Positions 44,074-52,253 of a DNA stretch of 64,000 nucleotides are shown piece by piece. The notes beneath the pieces were generated by a model. The model was not told the DNA's origin, ran no database searches, and saw only the letters and a list, made by a program, of their open reading frames with translations. The translations under genes were made by a program, and so were the position numbers. Within the stretch, counting starts at the first letter, position 1, and each line of letters opens with the position of its first letter. The DNA comes from Elusimicrobia bacterium GWF2_62_30 (lineage in GTDB: Bacteria; Elusimicrobiota; Elusimicrobia; Elusimicrobiales; UBA9959), in the NCBI GenBank assembly GCA_001799995.1, contig MGUK01000094.1, positions 30,738-94,737 of the forward strand, read 5' to 3'.

Positions 44074-44514
44074 ATGACAGAACGAAAAGCCGTGCACGCG
44101 GATCTGAAGGCGCTTTCACAGGCGTTCAGCGTACTTACGTCGGACATAGAGGAGACGATGGGAGGGCTCGCCGTTTGCGCCTTTGAGCCCGGGGACGTGA
44201 TCCTCAAGGAAGGGGAGGCCGGGACCAGCGCCTATGTGGCGCTCAAAGGGAAATTTTCCGTGCGCAAGTCGCAGTGGCTTGTCCTGTCCAAAGAGGTGGC
44301 GCAGTTGGGGCCCGGCGACCTCTTCGGCGAGATAGGCTTTATCCTGCCGACCACGCGCTCGGCTACCATAGTCGCGCTGGAGAAGTGCGAGGCCGCCCGC
44401 ATCGTGCTGGATGATCTCAAGAAGCTGCTGGACCGGCACCCGGAGCTCCGTGCCCGGATAGAGGAAATGGCCCGCCGGCGCTTGTATTCTTTGTCCGCAG
44501 CCAGCCAGGCGTAG
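44074..44514 (+). CDS. Stand-alone cyclic-nucleotide-binding-domain protein
   Basis: 146 aa. A CNMP-binding domain covers about 15-135, with FEPGDVILKEGEAGTSAYVALKG and the phosphate-binding cassette GPGDLFGEIGFILPTTRSATIVA (key GE and RSA residues kept). There is no HTH or kinase domain, so it is not a Crp-type regulator by itself; such proteins may bind cAMP or c-di-GMP and act on a partner. It is preceded by a GGGGGGT ribosome-binding site and an AT-rich TAATAT promoter-like box, so it probably has its own promoter, and it converges on the 44522 gene 7 bp away. Confidence 0.85.
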   Translation: MTERKAVHADLKALSQAFSVLTSDIEETMGGLAVCAFEPGDVILKEGEAGTSAYVALKGKFSVRKSQWLVLSKEVAQLGPGDLFGEIGFILPTTRSATIVALEKCEAARIVLDDLKKLLDRHPELRARIEEMARRRLYSLSAASQA

Positions 44515-44521
44515 AAGAGCG

Positions 44522-46576
44522 TTACGGCGTGGACCGCGCCCTGGTCCAGCCGGCCAGGGCGGCCAGGGCGGAGAGGGCGGCGCAATAGAGCGCGCCCTTT
44601 ATGCCCAGCACCGGGGCCGCGAAGGCCGCCGTGATGAAGCCGCCCGCCGCGCCGCCGAGGATGTCCCAACCGTAGATCTCGCCGCCGGCGCTGCCCGCGG
44701 CCGAGGCGAAGAAAGCCCCTGTGAGCGCGCCGCCGGCCGCCATAAGCCCCCATACCGCCATTCCGCCGGAAGCGAAGATCGCCGCCGCCTTGAAAGCGCA
44801 GGTGAGCGCCAGCGCCGCCGCGGCCGCTTCTAAAAGCAGGAGCCGGCCCCGGCCTTTCCCGGCGGGGATTAACGCTCCAAGCGCGGCCGCCGCCATGAAG
44901 ACGGCGAACAGGCCGCCCAGCTCCGGGTTGAGCCGGCCGGTCCTGGCCTGGAACGCCAGCAGCAGGGCCGTCTCGAACGCCATTCCCCAGAATCCCATGA
45001 AGAAAGCTTCCCCGGTGCGCTTCTCCGTAGTAAAGGAAAGGCGTCCGGCCAGCGCCAGCCCGGCGCAGAGCGCGCCCAGCGCCAGCGCCGCCAGCCCGAG
45101 CAGCGCGCCGGGAGAGACCACCATGGAAAGCCAGGCCCGCCAGTACTGGAAATAGGCGAGCGGCGCCAGGTCGGAATTCACGGGCGGGGCTTTTATTTTG
45201 CCAACCTCGTGCCTGGCCCATTGCATGCGGTACGGGTCCAGGAGGAAAGGAAAAGCGGAGGGGACCACGGTCCTGGTCCTGAGCCGCCGCCTCTCATAGG
45301 CCGCGGCGAGACGCGCCGGGGCCAGGTCCGGCGCCTTGGCGCCCGCCAGCACCGTGAGCCTTTCGCCGGGGATAAGGGTGAGCGAGGGGAAGTACTTCCC
45401 GGCCGCCGCCAGAACGGAAGCCGCGGTGTAAGCTTTCCCGGGCGGGACGTAGTTGGCCGCAAAAGGCAGTTGGAAGACCAGCAGCCCGCCGGGCTTGAGC
45501 AGGGGGGCGGCCGCTGCGAAGAACTCGGCGGTGAAATCCCTGTTGAGCGCCGCGTTGTCCGGGGAAGGCGTGGTCTGGAAAATAAGGTCGTACGGCTGCG
45601 TGCCCGGCGGCAGGCCGCGCAGGTCCGAGACCAGCGTTTTAACCTTAGCGGCGCCGGCTCCTGTTTCCCCGGCGAGGAAAGCGGCTTTGAACCGGTCGGG
45701 TTCGGCTATTTCCACCGTCTTAGGTTTGTGTTTTAAGATCTCCGGGACAAGGAAGAAGGCGGCGCCGCCGGTGAGCAGTATCCTTTCCGGCTTCTTCACT
45801 GCCAGCAGCGGCAGATGCGCTTCTTCAAGGGCGGGGTCTTCTGGCGCGGACAGCAGGCGCCCGTCCTCGTAGTAGGTTTTTTTGCCGGTGCCCGCGGCGA
45901 ACAGCCGCGCGCCTTCCGTTTCTATTACGAGGGAGGGTTCTGGCGCGGGGGGCCGCAGCCGCCAGGCCGCAGGTTCGGCGTGATACAGGGCCGCCAGCCC
46001 GGCCGCGCAGAGCGCGAAAGCGGCCGCGCCTTTCCGGGAGAATGGCTTGCCCAGGCAGAGCAGCCCGGCCAGCGGCAGGGCCGCCGCGCCCAGCACCGCC
46101 AGCATGCTCACGCCGGGGAAATAGCGGAAATAGAGAACGGTGAATAGGCCGGCCGCCGCGGCGCCGGCGGCTTCGGCCGCGTAGAAGCCGGCCGGCCGCC
46201 GCGCCAGCCCGAAGCCGATGGCCAGGCCGTTGACCAGCCCGGCGGGCAGCGTGAGCAGCGCCGGGCCCGTCAGCATGAGAAAAAGGCCGGGCTGAAGGCC
46301 GGGGGAAAAAGCGCCGGGGGCCAGCCTGGCCGCCAGTATGGCCGCGGGGATGATCAGCGTAGCCGCTAAACTGGCGCCGGCGAACCAGGAACGGCCCACG
46401 CGGCCTTTCTGCGTGAAATATCTGCCGCACAGGAAGAGGCCGGCGGCGGTCCAGAAAAGCCAGGCCGCCAGCGCCCCGGCCAGCGCCAGTTCATGCGCGC
46501 CGAAAACCCGCGCCGTTTCGCGCAGCAGCAGGGTTTGGGAAAGCAGCGAGTAGAAGCCGTAGATGAAGAATATCAT
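44522..46576 (-). CDS. Membrane-embedded spermidine-synthase-like protein
   Basis: 684 aa. About six N-terminal membrane helices, a soluble Rossmann-type methyltransferase/aminopropyltransferase domain (about 215-430: ERILLTGGAAFFLVPEILKHK, VEIAEPDRFKA, LVSDLRGL, PYDLIFQTTPSPDNAALNRDFTAEFF, LLKPGGLLVFQLPF) and about six C-terminal helices. This helix-enzyme-helix layout is common in the polyamine aminopropyltransferase superfamily of environmental bacteria. The acidic loop residues of true SpeE are not clearly kept, so polyamine synthesis is unproven. It is divergent from the NapH-like gene with only 26 bp between start codons. Confidence 0.8.
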   Translation of the reverse strand: MIFFIYGFYSLLSQTLLLRETARVFGAHELALAGALAAWLFWTAAGLFLCGRYFTQKGRVGRSWFAGASLAATLIIPAAILAARLAPGAFSPGLQPGLFLMLTGPALLTLPAGLVNGLAIGFGLARRPAGFYAAEAAGAAAAGLFTVLYFRYFPGVSMLAVLGAAALPLAGLLCLGKPFSRKGAAAFALCAAGLAALYHAEPAAWRLRPPAPEPSLVIETEGARLFAAGTGKKTYYEDGRLLSAPEDPALEEAHLPLLAVKKPERILLTGGAAFFLVPEILKHKPKTVEIAEPDRFKAAFLAGETGAGAAKVKTLVSDLRGLPPGTQPYDLIFQTTPSPDNAALNRDFTAEFFAAAAPLLKPGGLLVFQLPFAANYVPPGKAYTAASVLAAAGKYFPSLTLIPGERLTVLAGAKAPDLAPARLAAAYERRRLRTRTVVPSAFPFLLDPYRMQWARHEVGKIKAPPVNSDLAPLAYFQYWRAWLSMVVSPGALLGLAALALGALCAGLALAGRLSFTTEKRTGEAFFMGFWGMAFETALLLAFQARTGRLNPELGGLFAVFMAAAALGALIPAGKGRGRLLLLEAAAAALALTCAFKAAAIFASGGMAVWGLMAAGGALTGAFFASAAGSAGGEIYGWDILGGAAGGFITAAFAAPVLGIKGALYCAALSALAALAGWTRARSTP

Positions 46577-46602
46577 TGTGCGATTTGATATTATTATAGT
46601 AA

Positions 46603-47745
46603 ATGACGCCGCTTGCCGCTGAAAAGGGAAAAACGCTTTCTTCCGGTTTTTTCGCCCTGCTGGTCTTTGTGCCGGTAATGGCGTTCGCCGGCCTGGTCTC
46701 CGGGCGCGAGATCGGCCGCATTTACGCCCTGCCCTGGGCGCTGTTCGCGGCGGGCACGGCTTTCGGCATCGCCTATACCGGCCGCGTCTCTTTCTTCCGG
46801 CGCCTCTTCTTCGGCGTTTCGGCGCTGGCCTTCCTGGTGCATTTCAAATTCAGCCTTTTTTCCGATACCTTCGAAGCCTCCTGCTTTACCGCCGCGCCCT
46901 TCTGCCATATAGCCATAGCGCCGTCCTTTTTAAATTACCTCTACCAGCAGTACCTGGCCTTCATGAGCGGGGGGTGGAAGCTGTGGGGGCCGCTGACGCT
47001 GGGGGCCGCCTGGCTCTTTATCACCCTGGCCATCGGCCGCGCCTGGTGCTCCTGGGCCTGTTTCTACGGCGGGATCGACGACGCGCTTTGTGCCCGGCCC
47101 GGCAAGCCGCTGCTCAAGACCGCCCGCTTCTCCGCCTTCCGCGACCTGCCGGCCGCGCTGCTGGTGTTCATGCTGCTGGCTTCGCTGGCCTATATGCTGC
47201 CGGTGTACTGCCTGTGGCTGTGCCCTTTCAAGCTCAGCGGCGTATTCATGGACGGCGACGCCGCCGTGCGCAGGCTGCAGTACGGCCTTATGGCTTTCGC
47301 GCTGGCGGCGCTGGTGGCCGGGCCCCTGCTCACGAAAAAACGCGTATTCTGCTCCTACCTCTGCCCTTTCGCCGCCTGGCAGGCCTTCTGGGGGCGGCTT
47401 AATCCCTTTCGCGTGACGCTCGCCGCGGACAAATGCGCCGGCTGCCTGGCCTGCGTTTCATCCTGCCCGATGTCGGCCATAAAGTGCCTGCCCGGGGGGA
47501 AGGCGGAGATACTGGCCTACTGCAACATGTGCGGGCAATGCCTGGACGCCTGCCCTGGCGGCGGCTTTGCCTATACCGTTTTCGGGCATGAGCTGCCGGA
47601 GCGGCTTTCTCCTTTCGGGCGGCTGTTCTCCGTCAAATTCTTTTTTGTTTTCTCGGCGCTGACGCTGGGGGCGGTGTTCTCTTCTCTGTGGGCGCCCGCG
47701 GCTTTACACGATCTGGTAAAAATACTGGGAGGGACGGGGCTATGA
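46603..47745 (+). CDS. NapH/MauN-like membrane 4Fe-4S polyferredoxin
   Basis: 380 aa with about five membrane helices and characteristic cytosolic Cys motifs. The membrane part contains GRAWCSWACFYGG (about 146-158) and YCLWLCPFKL and CSYLCPFAAWQAFWGRLNPF, the conserved twin CxxxCP-type motifs of NapH/MauN/NosR-like proteins. Near the C-terminus are two 4Fe-4S sites: DKCAGCLACVSSCPMSAIKC and AYCNMCGQCLDACPGG. Such proteins carry electrons across the membrane to periplasmic reductases. No reductase is adjacent; instead it is coupled by an ATGA overlap to a small zinc-ribbon protein and then to a SafE-like membrane protein. Confidence 0.88.
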   Translation: MTPLAAEKGKTLSSGFFALLVFVPVMAFAGLVSGREIGRIYALPWALFAAGTAFGIAYTGRVSFFRRLFFGVSALAFLVHFKFSLFSDTFEASCFTAAPFCHIAIAPSFLNYLYQQYLAFMSGGWKLWGPLTLGAAWLFITLAIGRAWCSWACFYGGIDDALCARPGKPLLKTARFSAFRDLPAALLVFMLLASLAYMLPVYCLWLCPFKLSGVFMDGDAAVRRLQYGLMAFALAALVAGPLLTKKRVFCSYLCPFAAWQAFWGRLNPFRVTLAADKCAGCLACVSSCPMSAIKCLPGGKAEILAYCNMCGQCLDACPGGGFAYTVFGHELPERLSPFGRLFSVKFFFVFSALTLGAVFSSLWAPAALHDLVKILGGTGL

Positions 47746-47936
47746 AAGACGGAAAATGGCTTGAGCCGCGCTATACTAACAAGGAGATCTTCGAGAAGGA
47801 CTACGCCAAGCTGGACCTGCTGGGGATGGACGTTAACTGCCCCGGGTGCAAAGCCGGGCTTAAACTGAATCGCAAGAACAACGCCGCCAAATCCGCGGGC
47901 TGGTGCAAGACCTGCAACAGGGCGGTAAATATCTGA
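47742..47936 (+). CDS. Small zinc-ribbon-like protein
   Basis: 64 aa from the ATG at 47742, which overlaps the stop codon of the polyferredoxin gene (ATGA); an open frame extends further upstream inside that gene and is rejected. A CPGC (about 38-41) and a CKTC (about 56-59) pair suggest a zinc or rubredoxin-like knuckle. No known family recognised. It is translationally coupled to the polyferredoxin, which suggests a metal or electron-transfer accessory. Confidence 0.7.
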   Translation: MKDGKWLEPRYTNKEIFEKDYAKLDLLGMDVNCPGCKAGLKLNRKNNAAKSAGWCKTCNRAVNI

Positions 47937-47961
47937 CCGGCCCGCGCCGGAAGAGTTGAGC

Positions 47962-48579
47962 ATGCCCGCCTTGTTCTCAGAGGGCTTCCTGCTGGGCCTC
48001 TCCACCGGCTTCTATTGCCTTTCCTCCTGCCTGCCGCTGCTGGCCCCTTATCTGATGGCGGAGGGAAAGACCGCCTGGAAATTCAATTTCTTCATCTTCC
48101 TGCAGTTCACCGGCGGCCGCTTCGCCGCCTATATGCTCTTCGCCCTGCTGGCCTCGCTGGCGGGCAAAGCCGGGCAGTATACGCTGCCCGCCTGGCTGCT
48201 GCCGGCCTGCCTGCTGGCGTGCGGCCTGGGGATGGTAGTGTTCGCGGCGTTCCGGGTCTCCAGCCGAGCCCTGTGCCTGCTCAACCGGGACTTCAACCCT
48301 TTCTTCAAGCGGCTGCCCCTGGCGCTGGGCTTTATCACCGGCATAAATATCTGCCCGCCCTTCGCCGCCGGCTTCCTGCGCCTGCTGGGCCTGGCCGATA
48401 TCCTGAAGGGTTTTGCCTATTTTGGCGGCTTTTTCGCCGCTACTACCCTTTTTATAGCGCCAATGCTGCTGGGAACGCCCTGGATAGGCCGCCGGGCCAA
48501 CGAAATAGGCCGTTTAACCCTGCTTATCGCCGGTATCTGGTACGCGGGGCTGGGCGCCGCGGGCCTCCTCCGTTTATAA
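47962..48579 (+). CDS. SafE/CcdA-like integral membrane protein
   Basis: 205 aa from the ATG at 47962; a TTG two codons earlier is a possible alternative. About six membrane helices. The N-terminal GLSTGFYCLSSCLPLLAPYL, with two Cys four residues apart in the first helix, and a second GFITGINICPPFAAGFL segment with Cys-Pro resemble the TauE/SafE-UreH and CcdA/DsbD transmembrane families, which move thiol electrons or small substrates. It is 25 bp after the zinc-ribbon gene, in line with the polyferredoxin, and may be the membrane thiol partner of that redox cassette. Substrate unknown. Confidence 0.75.
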   Translation: MPALFSEGFLLGLSTGFYCLSSCLPLLAPYLMAEGKTAWKFNFFIFLQFTGGRFAAYMLFALLASLAGKAGQYTLPAWLLPACLLACGLGMVVFAAFRVSSRALCLLNRDFNPFFKRLPLALGFITGINICPPFAAGFLRLLGLADILKGFAYFGGFFAATTLFIAPMLLGTPWIGRRANEIGRLTLLIAGIWYAGLGAAGLLRL

Positions 48580-48588
48580 AATAAAGTA

Positions 48589-48662
48589 TAGGTCCAAAGA
48601 CCTATATATATCTGGGCCCTTTGGTCTTGATTGGATTGGACTTTTACAGCATAATTTATATA
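48589..48662 (+). promoter_or_regulatory. Promoter and candidate operator of the M14 carboxypeptidase gene
   Basis: TAGGTC-CAAA-GACCTA (48589-48604) is a perfect inverted repeat with 6-bp arms, and a related GGGCCCTTTGGTCTT lies at 48614-48628. Downstream, TTGGAC (48636-48641) and TATATA (48657-48662) are promoter-like with 15-bp spacing. The repeat core is the reverse complement of the one upstream of the clostripain-like gene at 35068. Confidence 0.5.
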
Positions 48663-48702
48663 TAGTTGACGTATATCAATAGCGTGACCTAAGGAACGCA
48701 AC

Positions 48703-49995
48703 ATGAAAAAGATACTCCTCTCGCTTATTTTCCTCGGCTCTTCTGGCGGCAACCTGAAAGCCGCAGACGCTTCATTCGACCAGCTCCTTAAACAGATCTC
48801 GCCCGACGTCAAAGTGCAGGCGCCCGCGCCTTCGCTGGAGAAGGTCTCCATGAGCGGCATCGCCGACGACGGCCGCTACTGGGTGACCGCCGTAGCTTCC
48901 GACAAACAGGCCCGCACCCGCCTGATGGAAGCCGGCATGGACATAGTGGAGATCCACGGCAGCAAAGTTTCCGGCCTGGCGCACGCCAACACTTTAAAGG
49001 CCCTGTCCGCCGAGAAGTCCATGGTGATAGAGAGCGCGATAACCGTGGAAGCGCTGCACGCGGCTCTCAGCTCGCAGAAGGATTTCCCGACGGCCGACGC
49101 CGCCTATCATAACTACGCCGAGACCACCGACCTGCTCAAACAGATGGCCTCCAAGAATTCCGACATCGCCTCCCTGTTCTCCATCGGAAAGTCCGTAGAA
49201 GGGCGCGATATCTGGTGCCTGCGCATTAATTCAAACGCCAAGGGCACGGCCAAGAGCTCCAAGCCCGGCGCTTTCTTCCTGGGCAACATGCACGCCCGCG
49301 AGCACCTCGCCAACGAAGTGCCGTTGCTGTTCGCCGCCTGGCTTATGGACCACCGCAATGACGCGGACGTGAAGAAATATATTTCGACGCTCGATATCTA
49401 CATCGTGCCCATGAACAACCCCGACGGCGTGGAATTCGATATCAAGACCGGCAAGTACCAGATGTACCGCAAGAACATGAGCAAGAATTCCGACGGCTCC
49501 AGGGGCGTGGACCTCAACCGCAATTATGATTCCTGGTGGTGCCAGCAGGGCGCGTCCCACTCCACCTGGGCCGATACCTATTGCGGGCCCAGGGCCTTCT
49601 CGGAGCCCGAGACCCAGGCCATCAAGAAGTTCGTGGAAGAGCGCCCGAACCTCAGGACGCACATCAGCTACCACACCTATGGCGGCGAGATCCTTTACCC
49701 GTGGGGCGGCAGCGACGACGACGTGCCGGACCAGAAGGACAGGGCGGCTTTCATAAAGCTGGCCGGCGAGATGGGCAAGCTGACCGGCTACGTGGCGCGC
49801 AAATCCAGCGACATGTACGTGGCCACCGGCGACAGCTGCGACTGGACCTACGAGGCGGGCAAGATCCTGTCCTTCACGTTCGAACTGGAAGGCAGCGGTT
49901 TCTACCCCGGCGCGGCCATCATAACGCGGACCGTGAACAGCAACGTTAAAGCCGCGGTCTACCTGCTGAGCGTTACGGATAACCCGTACAAATAA
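48703..49995 (+). CDS. Secreted M14 zinc carboxypeptidase
   Basis: 430 aa with a signal peptide (about 1-20). An N-terminal propeptide-like region (21-130) precedes the M14 domain (about 135-430). Zinc ligands H197 and E200 are in NMHAREHLANEV and H324 in ISYHTYGGEILYPWG; N and R substrate residues are in VDLNRNYDSWW (about 269-279) and the catalytic Glu is E394 in SFTFELEGSGFYPG. All active-site residues are kept. It removes C-terminal residues from peptides outside the cytoplasm. It stands alone between an operator-like inverted repeat and a terminator, and shares that promoter motif with the clostripain-like peptidase. Confidence 0.94.
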   Translation: MKKILLSLIFLGSSGGNLKAADASFDQLLKQISPDVKVQAPAPSLEKVSMSGIADDGRYWVTAVASDKQARTRLMEAGMDIVEIHGSKVSGLAHANTLKALSAEKSMVIESAITVEALHAALSSQKDFPTADAAYHNYAETTDLLKQMASKNSDIASLFSIGKSVEGRDIWCLRINSNAKGTAKSSKPGAFFLGNMHAREHLANEVPLLFAAWLMDHRNDADVKKYISTLDIYIVPMNNPDGVEFDIKTGKYQMYRKNMSKNSDGSRGVDLNRNYDSWWCQQGASHSTWADTYCGPRAFSEPETQAIKKFVEERPNLRTHISYHTYGGEILYPWGGSDDDVPDQKDRAAFIKLAGEMGKLTGYVARKSSDMYVATGDSCDWTYEAGKILSFTFELEGSGFYPGAAIITRTVNSNVKAAVYLLSVTDNPYK

Positions 49996-50012
49996 GCGGC
50001 CGACCGCCAGGC

Positions 50013-50041
50013 AAAAGAGCCCGGTTCTGCCGGGCTCTTTT
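50013..50041. terminator. Bidirectional intrinsic terminator
   Basis: AAAAGAGCCCGG (50013-50024) pairs with CCGGGCTCTTTT (50030-50041) around TTCTG. It separates the convergent M14 and 50057 genes and can serve both. Confidence 0.9.
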
Positions 50042-50056
50042 ATTTGCGGCTTGCTT

Positions 50057-50965
50057 CTATTTAAGGGTCAACATGAAGGACTTCACTTTCTGGCAGGGGT
50101 AATAGGATTCCTTGGTTTTTATCAGCCCGGGCTTTTGCAGGTCGCTTTCCTTATTAATAAGGGCGTACTGCGGCGGGAGGCGTTTGGCCAGTTCGTTATC
50201 CAGGAACTGGTAAAGGCCTTTCACGTCGTCCAGGGCTTTCTCGAAATTCAGCACGAAGGTGTCCGCGTTGAGTCTGGAGCCGAAGGCGAAGCCCGCGGGC
50301 TCGCCGTCGATGACCGCCAGCACGCCCTGCATCTGCAGGGCCTCGAAATTCTTAAGCGAGTTGATTATGGCTTTGCGCTCGCAGTCGAGCATTTCCATCT
50401 GGGCCCCTGTCTCTTCCGGGGAATGGGGCCAGCGGTCCAGCAGGTTGAGGCAGTTGCAGGCGACCGCGGAGGTTATGGGGCGCACTTCCACTTTCCTGAC
50501 GGCCGCGGTCTGCTTGTTGAACTGCGCGATAAGGTTGCGCTTTTTAGCATACTTGCTCCCGGCCAGGTCGGCCAGGGCGCGGGTGCTGTAAATATAATCC
50601 ATGAAGCCGGGCTGTTCCGCAATAGTGAAAAGCGCTTCCAGCTCCGCCCGGCGCGGCTGCACGTAAGTTTCCGGGATATAGTAGTAGCGGTCGCCCCGGT
50701 TGCGGCATGCGATCTCGGCCAGTTCGGCCGGGGGGAGGTCGCGGAAGGGGCAAGGCAGCGGCATTAGCAGCCGGCGGGAGGCAGGGGGGTGGAGCTCCGT
50801 CTCCGCCAAGAGCAGCAGGTCGCCGTCCAGTTTCCAGGAAACCTCGTACAGGCAGCGGTTCCAGACTATGATGGAGGTCAGGGAATATTCGCACAGCGGG
50901 TAGCGGTGGCCCTCGAAGAATTTGGCCAGGGCCGGGTGGTCGGCGGGGGTAAGGCGGTTAAACAT
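50057..50965 (-). CDS. DUF2156 protein (LPG synthase C-terminal domain-like acyltransferase)
   Basis: 302 aa from the ATG at 50965; the open frame reaches 20 codons further back through sequence that overlaps the neighbouring gene and is not needed. The first residues (MFNRLTPADHPALAKFFEGHRYPLCEYSLTSIIVWNR) and the C-terminal half (GVLAVIDGEPAGFAFGSRLNADTFVLNFEKALDDVKGLYQFLDNELAK, then YALINKESDLQKPGLIKTKESYYP) match the DUF2156 family, a double GNAT-fold related to the C-terminal domain of lysyl-phosphatidylglycerol synthase. No membrane segment, so it is cytosolic. Substrate unknown. It overlaps the upstream GNAT gene by 8 bp, so the two are co-translated. Confidence 0.85.
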   Translation of the reverse strand: MFNRLTPADHPALAKFFEGHRYPLCEYSLTSIIVWNRCLYEVSWKLDGDLLLLAETELHPPASRRLLMPLPCPFRDLPPAELAEIACRNRGDRYYYIPETYVQPRRAELEALFTIAEQPGFMDYIYSTRALADLAGSKYAKKRNLIAQFNKQTAAVRKVEVRPITSAVACNCLNLLDRWPHSPEETGAQMEMLDCERKAIINSLKNFEALQMQGVLAVIDGEPAGFAFGSRLNADTFVLNFEKALDDVKGLYQFLDNELAKRLPPQYALINKESDLQKPGLIKTKESYYPCQKVKSFMLTLK

Positions 50966-51386
50966 GGCTGCCCTTCGAAAGCATGGGCCTGGCCTGCTCC
51001 AGCGGGCTGAAGCCGAGGCGGGCATAGAACGGGTGGGAATTGTCCTGCGCTATGAGGCCTATCCACTTTATGCCGGATGCTTTAAGGTGTTTTACCAGGG
51101 CTTTGATCAGCGCGGACCCGGCGCCGGAGCCGCGCTCTTCCTTTAAGACGGCCACGTCCTGGATATACGCGTCGCTGACGCCGTCGCTGATGGCCCTGCC
51201 CATGCCTATCAGCCGCCCGTCCCTTTCGGCCAGGAGGAAGCACTGGCTGCCCTTTATCAGCCTGGCGAGCTTGCGCGGGGTGTCGGAGCGGTCCCACCAG
51301 CCCTGCGCCCGGTAAAGTGTTATAATCCGTTTAAGGCCGGCGGCATCCGCTTTCTTTATAAAACGCAGTTTTAGGCGGGTAGGCAT
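50958..51386 (-). CDS. GNAT-family N-acetyltransferase
   Basis: 142 aa, a typical single GNAT domain: the acetyl-CoA-binding loop is YIQDVAVLKEERGSGAGSALIKALVKHLKASG (about 88-119), followed by NSHPFYARLGF near 130. GNAT enzymes transfer acetyl groups from acetyl-CoA to amines. The substrate cannot be told. It overlaps the DUF2156 gene by 8 bp, forming a two-gene acyltransferase unit that is divergent from the PgeF gene (52 bp between starts). Confidence 0.88.
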   Translation of the reverse strand: MPTRLKLRFIKKADAAGLKRIITLYRAQGWWDRSDTPRKLARLIKGSQCFLLAERDGRLIGMGRAISDGVSDAYIQDVAVLKEERGSGAGSALIKALVKHLKASGIKWIGLIAQDNSHPFYARLGFSPLEQARPMLSKGSHV

Positions 51387-51438
51387 AGCCTTATCATAAC
51401 AATCTTGCCGCCGCCCGTAAAAGCCTTATGGAGGGCCC

Positions 51439-52221
51439 ATGTTCACCGAAGAAAAGAATGGTCTTAAACTTTTGAGGTTCGACGCTTTCAAGGCGGAGCC
51501 GGGCCTGCAATGCGCGGTCTCTACGCGCCAGGGCGGGTTCAGCGTAGGGCCCTTCGGCGGCCTGAACCTGGGCGCCGGCCCCCGCGACGACAAAAAAACC
51601 CTGGCCAGGAACCTGGCGCTTTTCTGCGAAGCTTTCGGCGCGGACCCGTCCGCCGTGGCCACCATGCGCCAGCGCCATACCGCCAATGTGGCCGTAGTGG
51701 AGGAGGGGGGCGGGGAACCTGCGGAGAATACCGACGCGATCGTGACCGCTAAACCGTTCGTGCCGCTCATCACCCGCTCGGCCGACTGCGCCCTGACGGC
51801 TTTTTACGATAAGGAGCACCGGGCGCTGGCCGTGATGCACAGCGGCTGGCGCGGCGCGCTGATGAACATCTACGCCTCGGTGCTGAACGTGATGCGCATG
51901 CGTTTCGGCACGGAGCCCGGGGACCTGACGGCCTGCGTCTCGCCGATGATCTCTTCGGCCCATTACCCGGTGCGGGAGGATTTCCTGGGCAAGCTGAAGG
52001 CCTTCTACCCGGAGCGGGAGCACCTGCGTTTCCTTACCGTCCGCGACGGCTTGCACTTCTTCAGCCTGAGGGAGCTGCTGCGCTACCAGCTGGACGCGCT
52101 GGGCATAGCCAAGCACGAATTCATGCACCTGTGCACCTACGAGCACAAGGAACTCTTCTATTCCTGGCGCCGCGACGGCGCCGCCACCGGACACTTCGCC
52201 ATGATGGCGATGTTAAAGTAG
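51439..52221 (+). CDS. pgeF: Purine nucleoside phosphorylase/laccase-domain protein (PgeF/YfiH)
   Basis: 260 aa, cytosolic. The YfiH/PgeF (DUF152) motifs are complete: MRQRHTANVAVV (about 75-86), ITRSADCALTAFYD with the Asp-Cys pair, AVMHSGWRGALMNI with the conserved His, and a C-terminal CTYEHKELFYSWRRDGAATGHFAMM. The family has been described as a polyphenol oxidase, a purine nucleoside phosphorylase and as peptidoglycan-editing factor in E. coli, where it corrects L-Ser-containing muropeptides. Which activity matters here is unknown. It ends directly at a perfect 30-bp palindrome shared with the convergent TauE gene. Confidence 0.9.
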   Translation: MFTEEKNGLKLLRFDAFKAEPGLQCAVSTRQGGFSVGPFGGLNLGAGPRDDKKTLARNLALFCEAFGADPSAVATMRQRHTANVAVVEEGGGEPAENTDAIVTAKPFVPLITRSADCALTAFYDKEHRALAVMHSGWRGALMNIYASVLNVMRMRFGTEPGDLTACVSPMISSAHYPVREDFLGKLKAFYPEREHLRFLTVRDGLHFFSLRELLRYQLDALGIAKHEFMHLCTYEHKELFYSWRRDGAATGHFAMMAMLK

Positions 52222-52251
52222 TTGGGGTCAGACCCTAGGGTCTGACCCCAA
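52222..52251. terminator. Perfect 30-bp palindrome filling a convergent gap
   Basis: TTGGGGTCAGACCCT (52222-52236) is followed at once by its exact reverse complement (52237-52251). It begins on the base after the pgeF stop codon and ends 2 bp before the TauE gene stop. It may act as a bidirectional terminator, but it has no T-tract, and it may instead be a dispersed REP-type element. Confidence 0.6.
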
Positions 52252-52253
52252 TA

